Both the position numbers and the translations under genes were made by a program. The notes under the pieces are model-generated. The model saw nothing but the letters and a program-made list of their open reading frames with translations, was not told the origin of the DNA and ran no database searches. A stretch of 64,000 bases of DNA, from NCBI GenBank assembly GCA_963700185.1, contig CAVOWP010000030.1, positions 620,001 to 684,000 of the forward strand, given 5' to 3'. Below are positions 1-8,676 of this stretch, in pieces (position 1 is the first letter of the stretch; the number at the start of each line of letters is the position of its first letter). This stretch comes from AP-15 sp963700185. Its GTDB lineage: Bacteria; Pseudomonadota; Alphaproteobacteria; ATCC43930; CGMCC-115725.

Positions 1-264
1 CACCACGACTTTCAACGCATGAAAGATGTGCAGCGGCTGACCATTGTCATCGGCGTATACCCGGATTGTCCGGGCTTGAAACGAGAACTGCTCGGCACCG
101 CGCAAAGTCTGCCCCATGCGCATCAGGGCCGCGCTCGCTTCCTCGCTGATAGCCGGCTTTTTTTGCGGAGCGGCGGCGTGCAATGCGGGCGCTCCCAGCG
201 GCAGAACGCTGATCAAGCCGCCCATGAGCAAGGCCTCCAGGACGACGATACATCTGAGCTTCAC
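1..264 (-). CDS. DUF2092-like periplasmic protein, N-terminal part (runs off the window)
   Basis: The reading frame starts at a GTG (264-262) preceded by a strong GGGGGAG ribosome binding site and stays open to base 1, giving 88 residues. The first ~30 residues form a signal peptide (hydrophobic core VVLEALLMGGLISVLPLG, then ALHAAAP). The following stretch EEASAALMRMGQTLRGAEQFSF and the later DDNGQPLHIF resemble the start of DUF2092 proteins, predicted periplasmic proteins of unknown function. The C-terminal part is missing because of the window edge. The family call rests on a short segment and is moderate. The frame overlaps other open frames on both strands, but only this one combines a ribosome binding site with a signal peptide. 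Confidence 0.6.
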   Translation of the reverse strand, partial: MKLRCIVVLEALLMGGLISVLPLGAPALHAAAPQKKPAISEEASAALMRMGQTLRGAEQFSFQARTIRVYADDNGQPLHIFHALKVVV

Positions 265-442
265 GAAACTCCCCCTATCTCGGTATCCTTGTGTTCACCA
301 TAATCAGCACTCGCAGAAGCGTCTACGCTCAGGATTAATTTACTTTGCTCCACATCTTTCGGCGGTTTCCTTGCACGCAGCAATCATCGCTGTTAGATAG
401 AATTGGGAGTATGGCATAGGACGCTTAGGTTTTGGTGGGGAA

Positions 443-1501
443 ATGCAGATACTGCGCATTCCAACGTCGAGCGTAATCCTCCGGTCGGCAATTATGGGCG
501 CATGCCTCGCATTGGCCGCAGCGCTGCAGCCTGTTGCCTCGCAGGCGCAGTTTTACATCGGCGCGGAAGGTGGGTGGACCACATTGCCCGATCAGAATGA
601 CAACATCTTGCACGTGACCTCGGTTACGGCGCGCTTCGACAGCGGCTTTAATGCCGGCGTCCGCGGCGGTTGGGAGTGGGGTCCCCTGCGCATTGAAGAA
701 GAATACAGCTATCGCCGGGACGGCGCCCGAGACATTGTGGGAACGAATTTCACAATTAACGGGATCAGCGGGAACCGGCACACCAATTCGATCATGACCA
801 ATGTGCTCTACGACTTCACTCTCGGGTACCCGATTACGCCGCATTTTGGGTTCGGAGTTGGCGCGGCGGACGTCTTCGACGGTCTGAAGGTGCCGGGTAT
901 TGGGCAACTCTTCAACAACAGCAGCTGGCAATTCGGTTATCAGGGTATAGCCGGCATCCGATACAATCTCAGCCCGACCTTCACCGTCGATCTCGACTAC
1001 CGCTATTTCGCCACTATCGGGCCGACGTTGAATATCCCGAAAACCAATCTGCGTTATCGCACCGGCTACTACACGAACAACTTTGTCGCCAGCCTGATTT
1101 ACCGATTCGCGCCACCGCCGCCCCCGGTCCCGGTTCCGGTCGAGGCGCCCGCGCCATCCCCGCCGCCGGCACCTCAGATCTTCTTGGTGTTTTTCGACTG
1201 GGATCGCGCCGATGTGACCCCCGCGGGGATGGAAGTCGTGCGGCTGGCGGCAAACTCCTACAAGGCCGGGGGGCCGGTACGCCTCCAGGTAACCGGGTAC
1301 ACCGATCTTTCGGGCTCCACCGGCTACAACCAGCGGCTTTCGGAGAGACGCGCCAACAATGTTGCCAACGCTCTGGCGAATTTGGGCGTCGCGCGCAGCG
1401 ATATGGCTGTCAGCGGCCGCGGCGAGAACGACCCGCGCGTACCGACCCCGAAGGGCGTGCGCGAGCCGCAGAACCGGCGGGTCGAGATCGGCTTTTCGTA
1501 A
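443..1501 (+). CDS. OmpA-family outer membrane protein (beta-barrel plus peptidoglycan-binding domain)
   Basis: 352 residues. A signal peptide covers about residues 1-35 (IMGACLALAAALQPVASQAQ). Residues ~36-225 look like an eight-stranded OmpA-type barrel (FYIGAEGGW opening, alternating aromatic strands, LDYRYFA near the end). A proline-rich linker (PPPPPVPVPVEAPAPSPPPAP) leads to a C-terminal OmpA domain with the peptidoglycan-binding signature GYTDLSGSTGYNQRLSERRA. It should sit in the outer membrane and tether it to the cell wall. The start has a GGGGAA ribosome binding site just upstream. Long open frames antisense to it are composition shadows. Confidence 0.9.
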   Translation: MQILRIPTSSVILRSAIMGACLALAAALQPVASQAQFYIGAEGGWTTLPDQNDNILHVTSVTARFDSGFNAGVRGGWEWGPLRIEEEYSYRRDGARDIVGTNFTINGISGNRHTNSIMTNVLYDFTLGYPITPHFGFGVGAADVFDGLKVPGIGQLFNNSSWQFGYQGIAGIRYNLSPTFTVDLDYRYFATIGPTLNIPKTNLRYRTGYYTNNFVASLIYRFAPPPPPVPVPVEAPAPSPPPAPQIFLVFFDWDRADVTPAGMEVVRLAANSYKAGGPVRLQVTGYTDLSGSTGYNQRLSERRANNVANALANLGVARSDMAVSGRGENDPRVPTPKGVREPQNRRVEIGFS

Positions 1502-1691
1502 GGATCGGCCGCGCTGGGGCTCCGAGCGTCCCGCGGGGATGATTGCGATGGATACGACGCACAATTCCCGGCGTTAGCTGCAGGTCTGCCGCGGGTTTCG
1601 GTCGCATCCCTATCACCGTGAAATCATATACATAGCTGGAACCCTCGCATATCCGGCGCCGTTAAGGCGTGTTCGGCCGGAAAGGTCACCG

Positions 1692-3002
1692 ATGCTGCCA
1701 ATATCCGCCGTCTTTCAGGTCGCCGATTTGCTGGGCGATGCGTTTGCGCCTTTGCGCGAACCGCTGGGCGCCGATCAGCTGATCGCTCTGGCACGCCGCC
1801 GCACTGGGCTGCCCAATTTTGGCGAAACGGCCTTCCTTGATCCGCTGCAAAAGCTCCTGCGCGCCTGTTACGAGGATGCAAATTTAAGCCTGGTCGGACG
1901 GGTTGCGACCCGCTGGGACGTGGTGCGGTTCTTGTCGAACCTGCTTCGGCTTTTTGACGAAGAGCAGAGAGCACCTGAAGTTCTCGCTCGGCCGGTAGAC
2001 CGGCCGATCTTCATTTCGGGGCTTCCCCGTTCGGGCACGACCTTTTTGCACAGCTTGTTGGCCGAGGATCCGGTCAATTTGGTGCCGCGCGTCTGGCAAC
2101 TGATCCACCCCTATCCGCTGAGAAATTCCGAGTCCGGGCCGGACCGCCGGGCGCGGCGGGTCGCCCGCCAGCTGCGGCTTTTCGGCTTGCTGGCGCCGGA
2201 TTTCCGTCGCATGCACCCGATCGATGCGAGCTCGCCCCAGGAATGTTCCGAGATCACCGCACATGTTTTTACCAGCCTGCGCTTCGACACGACTTACCGT
2301 ATTCCGAGCTACCGGCGCTGGCTCGACGAGACCGGACATCTCGATGCGTATCGCTTTCACAAGCGCTTTCTGCAGCACCTCCAGCATCAGACGGCCGATG
2401 GCGGGCGATGGGTGCTCAAGTGTCCCGACCATGTCTTCGCACTCGACGCGATAAGGACGGTCTATCCGGACGCCCGCGTGGTCTTTGTTCATCGGGACCC
2501 GCTCGCGGTCCTCTTGTCGGTTGCGCGGTTGACCGAGACCCTGAGGCGGCCATTCACCCGCACCATCGACAAGGCCGAGATCGGCCGCCAGGACAGCGAC
2601 CGCTGGCTGGCGGCGACCGAACTAATGATTGCCGCGGCACGAGAGAACCACTTCGCGGAACCGATCTTTCACGTGCAGTACCTTGATCTGGTTCGGGATC
2701 CGGTCGGCACCGTGGCCGCGCTGTACCGTCATTTCGGCGACCTGCTGCACCCCGAGGCTGCGGCGCGGATCGGCCGCCTCGTCGAGGCGAAGCCGAACGG
2801 CGGCTACGGCGCGCACCGCTCTCGGCTCGAAGAATACGGTCTCGACGCCGCACTCGAGCGCGAGCGTTACGCGAGATATATGGCGCATTTCGGTATCCGG
2901 CCGGAACCGCAGAGACGATCGGCACCGCAGAGGGGACCGGCCCGGTCGCCAGGACCTTCGGCGGTTCTCGCTTCGCGCCGATCGGCAAAGCCGGTCAAGT
3001 GA
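1692..3002 (+). CDS. Sulfotransferase-family protein
   Basis: 436 residues. The PAPS-binding 5'-phosphosulfate loop is clear at about residue 98-115 (PIFISGLPRSGTTFLHSLL), and a 3'-phosphate-binding strand follows at VVFVHRDPLAVLLS. This matches the bacterial Sulfotransfer_3 group, which would move a sulfuryl group from PAPS to an unknown acceptor. The N-terminal ~95 residues are helical and specific to this long subgroup. The last ~35 residues are low-complexity, basic and proline-rich. No PAPS synthesis genes are adjacent, so the acceptor cannot be inferred. Confidence 0.8.
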   Translation: MLPISAVFQVADLLGDAFAPLREPLGADQLIALARRRTGLPNFGETAFLDPLQKLLRACYEDANLSLVGRVATRWDVVRFLSNLLRLFDEEQRAPEVLARPVDRPIFISGLPRSGTTFLHSLLAEDPVNLVPRVWQLIHPYPLRNSESGPDRRARRVARQLRLFGLLAPDFRRMHPIDASSPQECSEITAHVFTSLRFDTTYRIPSYRRWLDETGHLDAYRFHKRFLQHLQHQTADGGRWVLKCPDHVFALDAIRTVYPDARVVFVHRDPLAVLLSVARLTETLRRPFTRTIDKAEIGRQDSDRWLAATELMIAAARENHFAEPIFHVQYLDLVRDPVGTVAALYRHFGDLLHPEAAARIGRLVEAKPNGGYGAHRSRLEEYGLDAALERERYARYMAHFGIRPEPQRRSAPQRGPARSPGPSAVLASRRSAKPVK

Positions 3003-3042
3003 TCATTCGAGCACGTCCCGGGCATCGGGACGGTTCGGCGGC

Positions 3043-3897
3043 TCAACGCGCCATTAGAACCGGGAGCTGCGCTTCCATGATGATGTGCCGGGTGCCGCCG
3101 CCGAAAATCATCTGGCGGATGCGGCTCTGCGTGTAAGCACCTTTCAGCAACAGATCGGCACCAGCCGCCATCGCTTCCTTCAGAAACGACTCACCCTGGG
3201 CCTTCTGCCGGCCGTAGGCTGTCCGGACGCTGACATCCATGCCGTGGCGTTCGAGCGTACGCGCGAGTTCTTCGCCCTCAGGGCCCGGCTCCGGCATATG
3301 TTGCGGGCCTACCGTAACGACGACGACCTTGCGGGCCTGCTTGAGGAAAGGCATCCCCATCGCCACCGTCACAGCGGTCTCGGTGCTGCCGTTCCACGCG
3401 ATCGCGACCACCTCGCCCAGGGTCGGCAGGCTGCGCTTTGGCACCATCATCACCGGGCGGCCGCTCTCGAACAAGGCGTCTTCGAGGGTGGCCTCGGCGA
3501 TCGAGGCGAGCTTTTCGGGCTGCTCGACTACGATCAGATCGAAGACCCGGCCGATCACCCCGACGACCGCATTCTGCCGCCCGTCCTCCTCGCGCCAGGA
3601 GGCGCTCGGACCATTATGTCCCACCGGCACCGGATCGAGCGGGACGCCTTTTGCATTCATGAAGTCCCGAAACAGCCGGCGCGCCTGGTCGCGGCGCTCA
3701 TGGCCCTCGCGCTCCAAGGTACGATCGACCTCCGACGAAATCGAAAACCCCATCTCGCCGCCGAACACCACGGCGTATTCGGTCGTGAGGCTGTGCAATC
3801 CGACGAGGTGGCTGTTGAAGCGTTGCGCCGCCATAAAAGCGGTGTCGAGAACCGGCCCGGCATTGCCGTCGCCGACTACGGTTAGCAAGTTCTTCAT
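3043..3897 (-). CDS. Universal stress protein, tandem-domain UspA family
   Basis: 284 residues when started at the ATG at 3897 (MKNLLTVVGDG); a longer frame upstream is basic, non-conserved sequence. The length fits two Usp domains. The second domain ends with GAYTQSRIRQMIFGGGTRHI, the usual nucleotide-binding tail of alphaproteobacterial UspA proteins. The first domain carries FDLIVVEQPE and the linker ESGRPVMMVPKRS. The protein should be cytosolic and bind ATP or AMP. It is divergent from the ABC importer gene starting at 4048, leaving about 150 bases for both promoters. Confidence 0.88.
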   Translation of the reverse strand: MKNLLTVVGDGNAGPVLDTAFMAAQRFNSHLVGLHSLTTEYAVVFGGEMGFSISSEVDRTLEREGHERRDQARRLFRDFMNAKGVPLDPVPVGHNGPSASWREEDGRQNAVVGVIGRVFDLIVVEQPEKLASIAEATLEDALFESGRPVMMVPKRSLPTLGEVVAIAWNGSTETAVTVAMGMPFLKQARKVVVVTVGPQHMPEPGPEGEELARTLERHGMDVSVRTAYGRQKAQGESFLKEAMAAGADLLLKGAYTQSRIRQMIFGGGTRHIIMEAQLPVLMAR

Positions 3898-4047
3898 CGC
3901 GCGCTCCACTGCCCTCGCCCGCCCCGATAGGAGCGGGGTCTTTAGCGAACGATACACGATTTTGTCATGCTTTGCGAGAGCAGCCGGGTGACGGGCGGCA
4001 CGGCTCCGTCTAGAGTTGCGGGCGCGCGGCAATCGGAGTTGGCAGGA

Positions 4048-5037
4048 ATGCGGGCCCTGATCGGGGTTATTATGTGGGTCGCGGCCGGTCTGGCCCTAGC
4101 GTGCGGCGCGACAGCCGCGGAAACAATCACCTTTGGCACGGATTGGAAAGCCGAGGCCGAGCATGGCGGCTACTACCAGGCCGTCGCCAGGGGAATTTAC
4201 CGGCAGCACGGTCTCGAAGTGACGTTGCGTCAGGGCGGACCGCAAGTCAACCACGCGCAACTGCTCGCCGCCGGCCGGCTCGACTTCAACCTCGCGCCAA
4301 ACTCCTTTATTCCGTTGAATTTCGTGCAAGAGAGCATCCCGCTGGTTGCGGTCGCGGCGATTTTCCAGAAGGACCCGTCCGTGCTGATTGCCCATCCCGG
4401 GCAGGGCAACGACAGCCTCGCCGCACTCAAAGGCAAGCCGATCATGATCGGCTCCGACACCCGCATCACCAGCTGGAATTTCCTCAAGAGCAAGCTCGGC
4501 TATACCGACGACCAGATCAGGCCCTACACCTTCAGCGTCGCGCCTTTCCTCGCCGATCCCAAAGCGGTTCAGCAAGGCTATCTGTCGAGCGAGCCATTTA
4601 CGATCGAATCCCAGGGGGTAAAGCCGGTCGTCATGTTGCTCGCTGATGCCGGCTATTCGAGCTATGGATCGCTGATCCAGACTTCCGAGAAACTTGTGCG
4701 GGATAACCCCGATCTCGTGCAGCGCTTTGTCGACGCCAGCATCGAGGGCTGGTACAGCTATCTTTATGGCGATCCGGCGCCGGCCAATGCCCTGATCAAA
4801 CGCGACAATCCGGAGATGACCGACGCATTGCTGGCCTATGGCATCGCCAAGATCAAGGAATACGGCATTGTCGATAGCGGCGCGGCGAAGACCGACGGTA
4901 TCGGCGCGATGACCGAGGCACGCTGGCAAGAGTTCTTCAACACAATGGCGGGCGCCGGCGTTTACCCCAAGGACCTCGATTTCCACAAGGCCTACACGTT
5001 GCAGTTCGTCGACAAGAAAGTGGGTATGAAGCCCTGA
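4048..5037 (+). CDS. ABC importer periplasmic binding protein, NMT1/THI5-like
   Basis: 329 residues from the ATG at 4048, preceded by GGCAGGA; a longer upstream frame has no signal peptide. Residues 1-25 are a signal peptide (MRALIGVIMWVAAGLALACG). The mature protein opens with ETITFGTDWKAEAEHGGYYQAV, the typical start of the NMT1/THI5-like group that binds nitrate, sulfonates or pyrimidine thiamin precursors. It is the first gene of a binding protein / ATPase / permease operon (to 6860). The WKAEAEHGG motif is closest to ThiY/pyrimidine-type receptors, but the substrate cannot be fixed, and no thi gene or TPP riboswitch is visible nearby. Confidence 0.87.
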   Translation: MRALIGVIMWVAAGLALACGATAAETITFGTDWKAEAEHGGYYQAVARGIYRQHGLEVTLRQGGPQVNHAQLLAAGRLDFNLAPNSFIPLNFVQESIPLVAVAAIFQKDPSVLIAHPGQGNDSLAALKGKPIMIGSDTRITSWNFLKSKLGYTDDQIRPYTFSVAPFLADPKAVQQGYLSSEPFTIESQGVKPVVMLLADAGYSSYGSLIQTSEKLVRDNPDLVQRFVDASIEGWYSYLYGDPAPANALIKRDNPEMTDALLAYGIAKIKEYGIVDSGAAKTDGIGAMTEARWQEFFNTMAGAGVYPKDLDFHKAYTLQFVDKKVGMKP

Positions 5038-5096
5038 CCGAGACGCTGCCGCCGAGTCTGCTGACGCAACCGACGGCAACCAATTCGCTTGTCGCG

Positions 5097-5858
5097 TTGC
5101 GCGCGGTCGGCAAGCGCTTCGCCTCCGGGATCACGGCGCTGGAGGGGATCGACCTCGAGGTCCGCCGGGGCGAATTCCTTAGCCTGGTCGGCCCGTCGGG
5201 TTGCGGCAAGAGCACGTTGCTGCGCATCATTGCCGGGCTCAGCGAGCCGAGTTCCGGCATCCGCCGCTTGTCGCTCGCGACGGACCACGCCGGGCTTATT
5301 CCCTCTAGGCATATTCCAATTGGGCGGATCGGTTTCGTATTCCAGGACCCTACCCTGATGCCGTGGAGCACGGTCACCGACAACGTGCTGCTTCCCTTCC
5401 GGCTCGCGGGGCGCATCGGGCCTGCCGAGCGCGAACGGGCCGCCGCCGAGATCGGATCTGTCGGTCTCACCGGGTTCGAGCGGGCCTATCCTCGCCAGCT
5501 GTCCGGCGGCATGCGAATGCGCGTTTCGATTGCCCGCGCGCTCGTCACCGATCCCGATTTGCTGCTGCTCGACGAACCCTTCGCTGCGCTCGACGAGATT
5601 ACCCGGATGGCGCTCAACGACGATCTGCTGCGGCTGTGGGCCAACCGTCGGCCCACGGTGGTGTTCGTCACGCACAGCGTATTCGAGTTGGTCTATTTGT
5701 CGACCCGCATCGCCATCATGACGCCAGGGCCCGGCCATATCATCGCCGAGTTGCCGATCGAACTGCCGCAGCCGCGTCAACAGGCGCTACGTACCTCGCC
5801 CCACTACACTGAGCTTTGCGCGACCATATCGGAGGAGCTCGCGAAGGCGATGGCATGA
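5097..5858 (+). CDS. ABC importer ATP-binding protein (SsuB/TauB-like)
   Basis: 253 residues from TTG at 5097. Walker A GPSGCGKST is at about residues 33-41, Q-loop VFQDPT, signature LSGGMRMR, Walker B LLLLDEPF and the switch histidine in VTHS. This is the nitrate/sulfonate/taurine class of importer ATPases, energising uptake with the neighbouring binding protein and permease. The start is uncertain: the frame is open back to a CTG at 5034 that overlaps the upstream stop, and the residues TNSLVALRAVGKR just before and at the TTG look native, so translation may begin upstream at a rare codon. The permease follows only after a palindrome-rich spacer. Confidence 0.87.
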   Translation: MRAVGKRFASGITALEGIDLEVRRGEFLSLVGPSGCGKSTLLRIIAGLSEPSSGIRRLSLATDHAGLIPSRHIPIGRIGFVFQDPTLMPWSTVTDNVLLPFRLAGRIGPAERERAAAEIGSVGLTGFERAYPRQLSGGMRMRVSIARALVTDPDLLLLDEPFAALDEITRMALNDDLLRLWANRRPTVVFVTHSVFELVYLSTRIAIMTPGPGHIIAELPIELPQPRQQALRTSPHYTELCATISEELAKAMA

Positions 5859-5884
5859 CTGCCCCCGCTGCCCTCACCCGCCTC

Positions 5885-6036
5885 CCCCCGGACTGCAATC
5901 CGGGGGTCGACACCCTCTCCCGCAATGCGGGAGAGGGGCTAGGATGCGATGAAACTAAAGCTCCTCTCCCGCATTGCGGGAGAGCGGGGACCAAGCCCCT
6001 CCCTAACCCTCCCCCGCATGCGGGGGAGGGTTAGGG
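5885..6036. repeat. Cluster of GC-rich REP-like palindromes inside the ABC operon
   Basis: Four hairpins sit between the ATPase and the permease. The first is CCCCCGGA / TCCGGGGG at 5885-5906. Two near-identical CTCTCCCGC / GCGGGAGAG hairpins lie at 5915-5934 and about 5964-5983. The fourth is a 36-base perfect palindrome at 6001-6036 with arms starting CCCTAACCCTCCCCCGC. The last type recurs at 17467 and 33816. No T-tract follows, so these look like repeat elements that could also act as mRNA stabilisers or attenuators. Confidence 0.8.
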
Positions 6037-6062
6037 TGGGGGCCTGGTGGGTGAGGGTCGCA

Positions 6063-6860
6063 ATGCGACGGCTTCGGTTCCGGTTGGGACGCATCGCCGC
6101 GCCACTCGCCGTGGGCGGGGCGGTGCTCGCTTTGTGGGAGATCGTCGTCCGCGCCGAGGGGATACCGCCTTACATCCTCCCAGGACCGCTGCTGATCGCG
6201 GAAACCCTGTGGAGCGACGGGCCGAGCCTCCTCGGGTCATTGCTCGTGACCTTGCGGATCACGTTGGCGGCACTGGCGGCGGCAGCTGTCCTCGGCGGCG
6301 GCATCGCACTGCTGTTTTCGCTCTCGCGCATTCTCGCGCTGAGCCTGTTTCCTTATGCCGTGATCCTACAGGTGACGCCGATCGTCGCGATTGCGCCGCT
6401 GATCATCATCTGGGTGCGCGAGCCATTCCTGGCCCTTCTGGTCTGCGCCTGGATCGTCGCGTTCTTCCCGGTCGTCGCGAACACGACGGTTGGGCTCAAC
6501 AGCGCCGACCGCAATTTGCTGGAGCTGTTCCGGCTATACGGCGCCTCGACCGGCAAGACCTTGCGCTACCTGAAATTACCGACCGCGTTGCCGTATTTTC
6601 TCGCGGGGCTGCGGATCAGCGGCGGCCTTGCCTTGATCGGCGCAGTCGTCGCCGAATTCGTCGCCGGTACCGGAGGAACGGAGACGGGGCTCGCATTTCG
6701 TATCCTCGAAGCCGGCTACCGCCTCGCCATCCCGCGCCTCTTTGCCGCGCTCTTTCTGCTATCGATGACCGGCATCGTCATCTATCTCGTGCTCGATTTC
6801 GTCTCGCGCCTCTTATTGCGGCACTGGCACGAAAGCGCCATCGCGGAAGGAGACGAGTGA
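6063..6860 (+). CDS. ABC importer permease (BPD_transp_1, SsuC/TauC-like)
   Basis: 265 residues from ATG at 6063; the longer frame that begins at 5949 runs through the palindromic repeats and is not native. About six membrane segments are visible (for example PLAVGGAVLALWEIVV, LRITLAALAAAAVLGGGIALL, LFAALFLLSMTGIVIYLVL). The EAA-type coupling loop is ELFRLYGASTGKTLRYLKLPTALPYFLAGL at about residues 158-187. It completes the NMT1/THI5-type importer with the genes at 4048 and 5097. Confidence 0.9.
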   Translation: MRRLRFRLGRIAAPLAVGGAVLALWEIVVRAEGIPPYILPGPLLIAETLWSDGPSLLGSLLVTLRITLAALAAAAVLGGGIALLFSLSRILALSLFPYAVILQVTPIVAIAPLIIIWVREPFLALLVCAWIVAFFPVVANTTVGLNSADRNLLELFRLYGASTGKTLRYLKLPTALPYFLAGLRISGGLALIGAVVAEFVAGTGGTETGLAFRILEAGYRLAIPRLFAALFLLSMTGIVIYLVLDFVSRLLLRHWHESAIAEGDE

Positions 6861-6878
6861 AACGGCCGGGCCGGCGGC

Positions 6879-8674
6879 TCACTGGCCGTCGGTCAGCCCG
6901 ATCTGAAAGCCGAGGATCGGACTCGGCGCCGCCGCACTCTGCGGAAACGTGTTCTCGGGGGTATGAAGGAATGCCCCAGGTCTCGATGGTGAGGTTGCCG
7001 TCCGCTGCCACGGTTAGCACGGTGTAGTTGAACGTGTCCGGCGAATAGAAGTCGACCGGCGACGGCGTCCCCGTAGCATCGGGGTCCCCTTGCCGGAAGA
7101 CCCGGTGCAGTCCGGGGAAACTCGCCGGCAGACCGAGCTGAAACTGCCCTTGGCTGACTTGCCGCTCGTTGGCCCGGTTTGCCGCGATCTGGATTGCAGC
7201 GAAGCTGTGGTCGGCGAATTTGTCCGGTCCGCCAGCACCGATTGGACCCGTGACCACTTGGAACCCGTCGGTCAGCAGCGCCTTGCTGTTGGGATCGCCG
7301 GGCTTCCTCAGGTACTGCAATTGCATAACGCGCGTTTGGTGGTCGTCGGTCGTCAGGAATACGACATGACCGATGCGGTCGTCGGTAATGAATCTTAACA
7401 GATGATCGCGCTCCGCCCGATATCCGCCCCACCAGGATTTGCCGTCCTGCACCGGAGCGCCGCCGACCTGATCGATCGGCGACGAGATCGCGGCGAACTT
7501 CCATGGGACGCGGTCCTGCTGCGCCTGCAGCAGGGTCGTTTCGAGCCACTGCAGCTGGGTCGAACCGAGCATCGTGCGGGCGGGGTTGTCCGCCCGGCTT
7601 CCGACATCGTCGATCGTGCGGTTGCCGGCCAGTTTGGCGAGCCGGATGTCGCGATAGCTGCGATGGTCGGTCTGAACGTAGATGTTGTTGGCGCCCCATT
7701 GCTGCGCGAAATAAAGTTGCAGCGTGCCGTTGCTGCGCGGGTCGGTGGGTGCAGTCAGCTGCGGCCCGACCAGAGCGTAGCCAGTCGTCGGACTGCCGAG
7801 GATCGCGACGCGCGTCGGATGGTAGTCGAGATAGGATTTCTCGATCGTCTGAAACGCCAGGGTCTTCTTGTTGTAACTGCTGGTATTGTTCATGTCGAAG
7901 GCCGGGTCCGGCCTGCCTTGCGGCGCATTGGGTGGCGCGCCCCCCGATTGCAGCGACCGGTTGCCCAGTTCGCGGTTGTCGAGCAAGGTGTAGGCGGCGG
8001 TCGGTGCGAACATCGGCTGCAGGCTCTGCTGACCGGAATTGCTCGGTCGACCGGCTGGGTCGACGCCGCGAATGTTGTTCAGGTATTTATGATTGTAAGC
8101 GGTCAGCGCGGTGGCGAGGGCTGCGGCGTCGGTGGTCTCACCGGTCACAACCGGCACGGCCGGCGAAGCCAGGTCCGCCGTCTCGTACATCGTATCGCCG
8201 ATAAAGACGAAATAGTTGAGCTTATGCGCGGCAATTCCGCGGATGGTGGGTAGGGTCGAAACCGCCCGTCGGCATCGCCGCTGAAAGCAAACCTCACCTC
8301 GACCTTTTCGTTCGGCGCGGGAGCCGTCGTGAACTGGGGGTGGCGCTCGCACTGCCGTCCGGCGCTACAAAGCGGTAGAAATAATGGGTATTGCTGGTGA
8401 GGTCTGTCGCGGCAAGCTTCACCGTGAAGTCGGCGGCAGCGCTGGTGGCGCCTATGCGGGTCTCGACAATGTTGGCGAAGGAGACATCGGTTGCGATCTG
8501 AGCCTTCAACTCGATCGGGGCGCCACCGTTTTCGGCGCGGGTCTACAGGATGACGTCGCTGGCGGACGGATCGCCGGCCGCGACACCGAAGGCGATCTCC
8601 GCCCGAGCGCCGGAGACCGGCAGTGCCAGAAGCGCCGCAGTGACGACCGCAACGCTGAATGCGCGGAACGACAT
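6879..8674 (-). pseudogene. PhoD-like alkaline phosphatase, disrupted
   Basis: The frame starts at ATG 8674 with a signal peptide (MSFRAFSVAVVTAALLALPV) and the PhoD N-terminal motif GVAAGDPSASDVIL. The next codon, 44, is TAG (8545-8543), where the family has Trp (VILWTR). Three frameshifts follow: near the G5 run at 8336-8340, near 8248-8250, and at the G5 run 6957-6961. Between them, long intact stretches match the PhoD_like phosphatase core (HKLNYFVFIGDTMYE, FAAISSPIDQVGG, HVVFLTTDDHQTR). After the last shift the normal C-terminus (SPILGFQIGLTDGQ) reads to a stop at 6879. It follows the MFS gene by 2 bases. The nonsense codon argues for a true pseudogene. Confidence 0.8.
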
Positions 8675-8676
8675 GC

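Noticed and set aside
425..1564. Long minus-strand open frame (379 codons) antisense to the OmpA-family gene
   Set aside because: Basic, low-complexity translation with no signal peptide or motif; the plus strand has a clear barrel and OmpA domain.
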